Shown: positions 57,418-64,000 of the stretch, piece after piece | Layout: each line of letters opens with the position of its first letter | Numbering within the stretch: the stretch's first letter is position 1 | Assembly: GCA_003971905.1 (NCBI GenBank) | Contig: RSEE01000053.1 | Location: 124,001-188,000, forward strand | Origin: Moniliella sp. 'wahieum' | Taxonomy: Eukaryota > Basidiomycota > Moniliellomycetes > Moniliellales > Moniliellaceae | Direction of reading: 5' to 3' | DNA: 64,000 bases | Translations under genes and position numbers: made by a program | The notes under the pieces: generated by a model | What the model was told of the DNA's origin: nothing | Databases searched by the model: none | The model's input: the letters and a program-made list of their open reading frames with translations, nothing else

Positions 57418-58149
57418 TGGCGATAGCATATCCAGGCAACAACCTCGGCCGCATAACAAATGGCATGGATTTATTCAGCGGTGTTTCCTCCGCTTTAGGT
57501 TCAACGTTCAGGCCCTCCCGGGCGTGGTAGCCAGTTAGCTCCTTAAGGGGGAGGTGCTAACGTCCTCTCTTTCCTGGTTCTTCTGCATGTACCTGCAGTC
57601 TAAATCCTTCCAACCCCCATTCACGTGCGAATGCTCGCTATAAACATTAAACGTTAAACGTCATTCGGGCTGATCCTAAACCCTGTTGAGCCCCTGTCCC
57701 ACCTTATTCCCGTCGTCTGTTCGACCCCGCCCGAAGGTGGGCAATCTGAGACTCTTATTGCAGCAAAATTACTAATGGAAGGGTCCAGCGCGAAAGGACG
57801 GCGCGGGTTCCAGATTCGCTGTCCGCGGGTGTGAAGCCATGCATGCACCAACATGTATGGACACCAGGCACCAAAAGAAATGCTTAATCGATGTACTCGA
57901 TGAGCTCAACCCCCCCCGCCGTGTGCCTGAATTGACCTCGCTTCTTCCGACCTGTGTGGCAACATTCCAAGACAAAACATAATTGTGGTTGCCTCAGCGC
58001 CTCAGCCATCAGTACTCAGTTCCAGCCAGTTCCAGCCACACTGCCCCACCTTGCCTCAAGCCCCCCTCTCATTCACGCATCTGCAGAAAAAACTGTTGTG
58101 CAATCGTCAAATTTGTTAAATCTCGATCTCTACCAATTGTAATCATACG

Positions 58150-58210
58150 AGATTGACAGAGCTTAAGGCTGGGACGCGGGAGAAGAAACGCTGCACCTAA
58201 TAAACCGACC
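58150..58210 (+). repeat. Dispersed repeat, family 3, copy B
   Basis: See 54670-54740. About 18 of the first 25 or so bases plus scattered later positions agree by eye. Confidence 0.45.
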
Positions 58211-59867
58211 TCCTGATCCATTAAATCGGGGTCGATCGTGTGCCACTTAATAAGCACGGCCAGGTTGCGACGGTGACCGGCTTCACCGATCGCGGTGCAC
58301 TTCCGGCATCATTTGCATCATTAATCATTAGCCCCGAGGCTCCGCGGACTCCGAGGGGTGCTGATGAGCGTGTACCAGCGTAAGCTAACGACTAGTAGCC
58401 TTGTCCGGTAGCCCTCGTTCTGCTTCCTACCACCAACGCCTATCTCTCGCCCGCAATTCATCGCCTACGCTGCTGTCCTAAACGCTTCAGCATCCATTGC
58501 GTTCTCCACAGCCGAGTGGACCATGACGTCGCTACAAGTCTGCATTGGTCAGAAAAAATTGCCCAGCGCTTTGATAATACTCTGCACAGTGTATAAGTCG
58601 CGCGATACGAGTGTGAGGCCACAAGTAAAGGGAAGAAGCAAAGGATGCGCTGATAGGGGAAAGGAGGACACAATCGGCGAAGAACAGTGAGAAGATTTGC
58701 CTGATTAGCTACGAGGACCGTGACACAGGGTTTTGACAGTCCTTATCCTGGCATTTATTGCAACGCTTCCTACTGTCATCGCCAAGTAGTCCAGCCCAGT
58801 TCAACCCCGCAACCATAACCACCCTTCTCCCCCCCCTCTCCACCCAATGGCCGTCCCATGCTGCGCAATGCATCTCATCCTGCACAGCAGCGGCGCCTCC
58901 AGCTCCGACTTTCCTTCCCTCTTCTATTGCCCGCTTTTTACCCTGCTCTGCCCCGTACGCACGTTTTCATGGGACGTGTGGGTTTCCATGTAACCTTTGT
59001 AGTGCAACAGGGAGGGAAGAAAGGGGATCGAGCCGGAAAGAGATAATCAACCCTGTGCGCGCAAGAGGCGGAACAATGAGGCCTGTGGCAGGAGAAGTGC
59101 AAGGAGAAGTGACTAGTGACGGGTTTGGCGCCAAGAGCAGTACAAGAGCAGCACACACAGGTCGGTTCCCATCAGCTGCATCCGCCTCATTGATCGGTAA
59201 ACGTTGTGACGCGGGAGTGTTACACATCAGGTATCGATTGATTGAATATTGATATTGACCGGTGACCGATGACCGGTGACCACCGATATCCCAAATCCCT
59301 TCTCAGATTCATATACCAGTGCTCAGCGCTCAGCCGCTCAGCGCCCATCATGCATCATGCATAGTTGCAACTAAAACCCAAGAGTGTTTGTGCTCGACGG
59401 TTGAGACCCTAGCGTGAGGGCATGAGCACATGTGGCGCTTGGCGCAGGGCGCAGCATTCTGGCCACAATGCCACCCGTCCCAGATCCTCAATCACCGAAT
59501 ACCGATCACCGGGCACACTTCAAGCTTCAGCGCTTCAGCGTGCCAGACGTCGTATGTGTCGCATCCGAAGGTCTGTATGCTCGGCAAAAAGCGTCAATAG
59601 CTGACCCGCGGTCCCACAGAATGTGTTTCGTCGGAGTGCGGACGCATCGAGTATGGCGAATGTCTGAACGCACTGAACTCGAACGGGTAGATTTTAGAAC
59701 GCCTTAATTCTGCTGGGCGTGCTCTCATGCACATGGGCTTCGGCCTCACCGGTCACCCAATGCGCGCGAAGCGCGGAGCCTCTCAGCCTGTGGCCTGAGC
59801 GCCTGAGCCCGTTACGCGTTACGGTTGTCTGCAATAGTCATCAAATAAATTGAGTCCCATGATGCAT

Positions 59868-59891
59868 GACATGTGACATGTGACATGCGAC
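59868..59891. repeat. Palindromic heptad, unit GACATGT (3 copies)
   Basis: GACATGT, GACATGT, GACATGC in register. The palindrome is ACATGT. Two further units occur near 61297-61313. Confidence 0.9.
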
Positions 59892-60013
59892 AAGACATGG
59901 GCAAAGAGGAAGAGGGGCGAGCGGGTGCGATGCATCTCAATCCCACAGGCGGCAGGCTCAAGTCATGCATCAGTACTCAGTACCGGTCAGCGCGTCCCCA
60001 TCAATATGACAGT

Positions 60014-60044
60014 GACTAGTGACGCGTGACGCGTGACGCGTGAC
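60014..60044. repeat. Mixed palindromic heptads GACTAGT and GACGCGT
   Basis: In exact 7-nt register: one GACTAGT followed by three GACGCGT. The three ACGCGT hexamers are also the core site of MBF-type factors. Confidence 0.95.
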
Positions 60045-60211
60045 TGACTCGTGGAATGCTGCGTATGAATATGACACGCGACATGTTGCAAACATTCATA
60101 CTTGCAGCATGCGGCGTGTGGCACACAATCAGGTACAAATCCGGGAGGCTTGGAGCTTGGATTGAAGCTTGAAGTCAAGCTTCACAATGGTCACTGGTCG
60201 TATGTCGCTGT

Positions 60212-60240
60212 CACCGGTCACCGGTCACTAGTCACTAGTC
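60212..60240. repeat. Mixed palindromic heptads CACCGGT and CACTAGT
   Basis: Two CACCGGT units directly followed by two CACTAGT units, in register. Only the central dinucleotide changes (CG to TA). Confidence 0.95.
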
Positions 60241-60520
60241 CCTTGCCCTTGTCATTAATCATTAAATATTGATCGATGGTCGATGATCGCCGATCCCATG
60301 TTTCTCGATCCCATGTATCTGACACCATGCACCACGCACCATACCTTAGGCCTTAGGAGGCCTCCTCTTAGGCCTTACGCTAAAGCGTTATATGCCATCA
60401 TGTAAACTAGTTACTCGTTCCTCGCAGTGTTGCCGGCACGCGCTAAACGTTAGCGTTACCGGTTACCGGTTATCCGTCGGTTCCCAGGGGACACCGGGCG
60501 AAACCGGGTCGTCCTGCTTC

Positions 60521-60540
60521 TTTAAGCTTTAAGCTTTAAG
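60521..60540. repeat. Palindromic heptad, unit TTTAAGC (3 copies)
   Basis: Equivalent to AAGCTT plus T, a spacer-base variant of the GAAGCTT arrays. Confidence 0.9.
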
Positions 60541-61423
60541 CCCGTAAACGTTAAACACCAGCATCCGGTCCACCATATCTTCTGAGATCCTCAGATCTAA
60601 GTCTGAGATCTGACATGCTGACAGGGTACCCTGAACTTCAGGCCCTGAGGCCTGAGGTCTGGGGTATGATATACGATGCATGGTGAATGATGCAAGCGAC
60701 CCCCTGAGGGAGGCCTGAGCCTCAGGCCTGGGGAGCTTAGCGCTTAGCCCTTAGGCCTTACTGGAGCTTCAGATGTGAGCCTCACAGCTGAGCCGCGTCA
60801 ACGCCAACGCATCAATGCATCAGCCACGCTATTCATCATGCACCACCAACCCCTCCCCCCCCCCAGCGCACCCTGCATCATTTGCGCCACAGTCTCAATG
60901 TTCGTTGAACTTGAAGCTTGAAGCTTGAGATCTGAGAGCGTGAGGCTTGAAGCTTGAGTCAGGCCACAGAGCCTCAGCTTCCTCCGCAAGATCATCGATC
61001 ACAGCGCTGCAGGCCCATCGACTAGCCGTAGCAGACCAAAACCACCATCATGCATCATGCTCGCCCAGACTACTAGACAGGGAAAATGAGAGGATCGCTG
61101 CCATTCGCCTTTCTGGCATTCTAGCGTTGCTCCATACCGGTCTTACACCACTTCTCTCCATGCATCTATTCTCTTGGTACCTGGCCTACTTCGCATATAC
61201 CCGCTCTTTCATTTCATGCCGAGAGATGTGAAGCATAATGCATGTAATGTGTGACACGTGACGGATGATCGAGGACATGGACAGGACCAAGGCTTGTGAC
61301 ATGTGACATGCGACATTTCGCGCGTGATATATGGCACGCCATGCACGCCATGCACCACGCTTGACATGGACACGTGACAAAAGTGACGTCGTGACCTGGT
61401 GGCACGTGTCACATGTTAGCCTT

Positions 61424-61460
61424 TCAAGCTTCAAGCTTCAAGCTTCAAGCTTCAAGCTTC
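61424..61460. repeat. Palindromic heptad array, unit TCAAGCT (5 copies)
   Basis: Same unit as 21962-21996 (AAGCTTC), about 39 kb away, in the same orientation. Confidence 0.95.
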
Positions 61461-61919
61461 ACACGTTCACGCCTAACTTGCTCCATGTATCGAGTATCAG
61501 CTACCCCACCCCCGTCCTCAGGTATCTGATCTCAGAGCGCGGAGAATCCGCGCCCACGAACACCCAAGAGATTAATCGTCGTCGATATATACACGTTAGT
61601 AAAAACGCGGAGGCCACATGCATTCGTCAAACTCGTCACGCGTCACCCCATGTCACGAACTGCATATCATACACGGCCGTCACGTAATGCGTAACGATGC
61701 ATGGAATGCATAATGGAGGAGGCACGAGATACTGAGATCTGTGGTACCACGGAATCTAATATGTCCCCCGTGGGATGCTCCCGTGCAGAAGCCGGCCTTT
61801 CAGGTTATCGAGAGGATATGTGCTGCAGAATCAAGTCAACGTTTAACGTTTAACGATCTACTCTTCTTGCTCACCATCTGGCTCAATTATCGATTCCCGC
61901 CGGGTTAAATTTAAACGTT

Positions 61920-62070
61920 AAGGCTTTTAAATTTTAAGGCTTATGGCTTAAGCCGCTTAAGCTTAAGCCGCTTAAGGCGTAAGGCGTAAGCGTAAGGCCT
62001 AATTGGCACTCGGCCTAACCGGCCTAACCGGCCTAACCAGTAACCTAGTAACCCGGCCGAACACGGCCTA
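61920..62070. repeat. Patchwork of TTAAGC, GTAAGGC and GGCCTAACC units
   Basis: A run of short self-complementary motifs: AAATTT, GCTTAAGC several times, GGCGTAA, then three CCGGCCTAA units. Unit length drifts from 6 to 9 nt. Confidence 0.85.
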
Positions 62071-62713
62071 ACATGGAACAGGGCCTAAGGTTTAACAGGG
62101 CTTAACACGTGAAGCATCGTGCGTATCACCCGTCAGATATCAGATGATCGATGAGGGCGCTGCGGCGCTCAGGCGCGCTGAGGCTCAGCCCTGGGCTGAG
62201 CGCCCTGAGCCTCAGGTTCTCTGGTTGAACCGCTCAGACGTACCCAGGCGCTCAGGCTCAGGTCTTAGCCTCCACGTGGAATATGCATACGGGCCTCTAC
62301 GTTGACTAACATCGTTATGTTGCGTCAGTAGGGTTGTGTTGTCGGGTAATTGATTTAGTCGCTTAAATATTCAACGCTAAGTTCCAAGTCACTAGTCACT
62401 GTAATTAGCCACTAGTACTGTGTGGCAGTGGAAGGCGAGCAAGGCAGGGGAAAAGATGGTGTGGATGCGATCAGGAGGAAGGCAGCCCGGAGGCCCAACA
62501 GGAAGGGGCGGAACGGAGGCGAAAGGCGAAAGGGCCGCTCGCACATGGAGCTAACAATAGTCACTAGTAGTCACTCTCGTCCACACGTTTCAAACATTCA
62601 CACAATCCCCATCCTGCTCCGTGAGGCTGGCATCGATCGCGTCCCCGGATCATCGATCATCGACCATCGACCATCCGCCTCACATCATCACACGACCCTA
62701 GCCAACCCTCGGA

Positions 62714-62755
62714 CATGCACCATGCACCATGCATCATGCATCATGCATCATGCGT
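62714..62755. repeat. Heptad array ATGCACC to ATGCATC (5-6 copies)
   Basis: Two ATGCACC units turn into three ATGCATC units (palindrome ATGCAT) in the same 7-nt register. Confidence 0.95.
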
Positions 62756-62790
62756 GGTCTGTGGCCTGCCGCATGAGTGATGTGGCTGGT

Positions 62791-62814
62791 GACTAGGGAC
62801 TAGGGACTAGTGAC
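62791..62814. repeat. Heptad array GACTAGG/GACTAGT (3 copies)
   Basis: Two GACTAGG units and one GACTAGT in register; only the last is palindromic (ACTAGT). Confidence 0.9.
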
Positions 62815-63766
62815 TTCATCTGCATCATGCACATCATGCATCCGATACCATCCAGCACGTGTCGCCGGTCACACATCATCTGTGGGCTCTACACTTGGGT
62901 GCTAACATCGTCGGCGGCGGAGCAATGACGGGCAGCAGGCCGCTGGCTACCAGCTCCAAACAGCTGGAGCTGGAGCTGAAGCTAGCTCAGTACTGAGACT
63001 CAGTTGAGTGTGCTCAGCCGCTGACGCTGGAAACTAGCTTGAATTGCGGCAACGCTGAGCGTCAGTGGAACGTTGAACCTGAATGTGCAAGCGAAAAAGC
63101 TTCAGCGCAAAAGCCCAGATGTCTTCGAAGCCTGAACAAGCGCAAGCCTCCCCGATCATCTCGATCTCCCGGCTTTAGATCTTCAGAGCTTCATCCTTCA
63201 AGCTTCAAGCTTCGAACATCAAGCTTCGAGCTCCAATTCGCAACCTGGGCGGCCGCGCCACAGTCCTAGTCAATCCCAACGCCGCCCGATCCTTGCCCAG
63301 CCAGGCTTCACTTCAAGCCGGCTCTCCATCTCTTGTCGACTTTCACGTTCATTTTCGTCTCACGACGCCATCCCCTGCCTTACTCCCATCTTCCATCTTC
63401 TCCAGGCACCCTCTTGCCATCCAGTGTGTCCGTTAACAGCCTGGCGCATTGAGCGAGTCCCCGGTTGCGTACAGTTCTGGCTTCCAACCCTTCTACTCCC
63501 CAAGCGCCCTGATCGTCATCAGGCTTCCAGTTCCAAACGCCATTGACCAACACTTGCTCTGCAAGCCCAACTCGAACCCCCGCATCGCCCCAGCTTCTGG
63601 TGGAGGCAGTTCCTGTTCGCATTGCGTTCAGAGTCCCTAGCACACTGCACACTCGGCTCGCTGCGCTTCCGCTGCTGCTGGCGATCGGTCTGTTAGTAAT
63701 CACTCAGTTCCGGGTTCCACCCTCATCCTGCATTCCTAACCATTCTCTCGTTTGCAACCGCAGGCC

Positions 63767-64000
63767 ATGCATCCACTGAGTGGTACTCCGGACGATGTTC
63801 AGGCCAGCAGTGCACCTGACCCGCCCCCACACACTGGTCCTGCCTCGGCAACCAACCCACCAAACCCCCACCCCGGATAGCCCCACCTTCGCTTCTGGCC
63901 CCTCGCCTCTCGAGGCTGTCGCTTCACCCCAGCCTCATCCACCTGAAGAGGAATCTCCTTCCGACCCTCCAGCCCGACGGCGCGGGGGTAAGGCCGCTTC
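63767..64000 (+). CDS. 5' end of an unknown protein, runs off the right edge
   Basis: ATG 63767 follows a CGCAGGCC context and a CT-rich 350-nt leader. It gives MHPLSGTPDDVQASSAPDPP then PHTGPASATNPPNPHP. With a 1-nt frame change near 63870 it continues TPDSPTFASGPSPLEAVASP and PPEEESPSDPPARRRGGKAA to the window end. The acidic/Pro-rich start turning basic is like the disordered N-terminus of a nuclear or nucleic-acid-binding protein, but this is only composition. No family can be named. It could equally belong to a transposable element. Confidence 0.4.

Larger units (their letters stand above)
55205..63766. other. 8.5-kb gene-free, palindrome-rich region
   Basis: No convincing coding sequence on either strand. 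The DNA is lower in GC than the genes and packed with 7-nt and 9-nt tandem units built on palindromes (ACCGGT, ACTAGT, ACGCGT, ACATGT, AAGCTT, AACGTT, ATGCAT, ATCGAT, AGGCCT, AGATCT). Isolated repeats of families 2/3 are present. A run of about 13 G is at about 56321-56334. It could be subtelomeric, pericentromeric or simply an old repeat-rich gap; no telomeric TTAGGG array is seen. Confidence 0.6.

Noticed and set aside
60000-62100. Possible telomeric repeats (CCTAACC-like units near 62020)
   Set aside because: The units are CCGGCCTAA, a palindrome-based 9-mer, not TTAGGG/CCCTAA. There is no true telomere array.
1-64000. CRISPR arrays, operons, riboswitches
   Set aside because: Spliceosomal introns, mitochondrial presequences and nuclear tRNA introns show a eukaryote. 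The tandem repeats have no unique spacers.

Overview
This is a stretch of a GC-rich, compact fungal nuclear genome, most likely a basidiomycete. Introns are few, short (about 35-115 nt) and have GT-AG ends with CTAAC-type branch sites. The gene set contains a 49 kDa complex I subunit, an APSES/ankyrin MBF factor, a Tea4/Bud14-like SH3 protein with Ras-association regions, a condensin kleisin, a SAC7-type RhoGAP and a SNAPC3-like protein. Ustilaginomycotina fits the intron-poor genes and the palindrome-rich intergenic DNA, but that placement is inference.

Layout. 1-9.3 kb, all on +: the 3' part of a glutathione peroxidase, a Tim17-family-like membrane protein, condensin CAP-H and an MBP1-type cell-cycle transcription factor. 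10.8-13.1 kb, minus: a low-complexity Ser/Pro-rich protein. 13.1-18.8 kb: gene-poor, with an intron-bearing tRNA-Asp and dispersed repeats. 18.8-28 kb, +: a MATE transporter and a RhoGAP. 28.9-38.4 kb, minus: a Tea4-like SH3/RA/polyQ protein, a Ser/Thr-rich protein and a mitochondrial RidA. 38.8-51.1 kb: a Ypq-type PQ-loop transporter, Mn-SOD, a Dap1-like cytochrome b5 protein, tRNA-Arg, a C2H2 protein, a second PQ-loop protein (Any1/SLC66A2-like), a SNAPC3-like protein and NDUFS2. 51.2-64 kb: almost gene-free, with dispersed repeats and very many short palindromic tandem repeats. One candidate secreted protein lies here, and a new reading frame starts at the right edge.

Two things stand out. 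First, nearly every conserved gene is interrupted by 1-nt frame changes, mostly in short homopolymers. Because this affects housekeeping genes evenly, it looks like uncorrected consensus error (indel-prone reads) and not gene decay. All CDS spans therefore cover several frames and are approximate. Second, the intergenic DNA, above all 56-63.3 kb, carries many arrays whose unit is 7 nt: a 6-nt palindrome plus one spacer base. Different arrays, and even adjacent units in one array, swap one self-complementary core dinucleotide for another and keep the palindrome and the 7-nt register.

Functional themes are mitochondrial and oxidative defence (glutathione peroxidase, Mn-SOD, RidA, NDUFS2), cell cycle and chromosomes (CAP-H, MBF factor), polarity (RhoGAP, Tea4-like) and membrane transport (MATE, two PQ-loop proteins). 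They appear to be independent neighbours and not an operon-like cluster.
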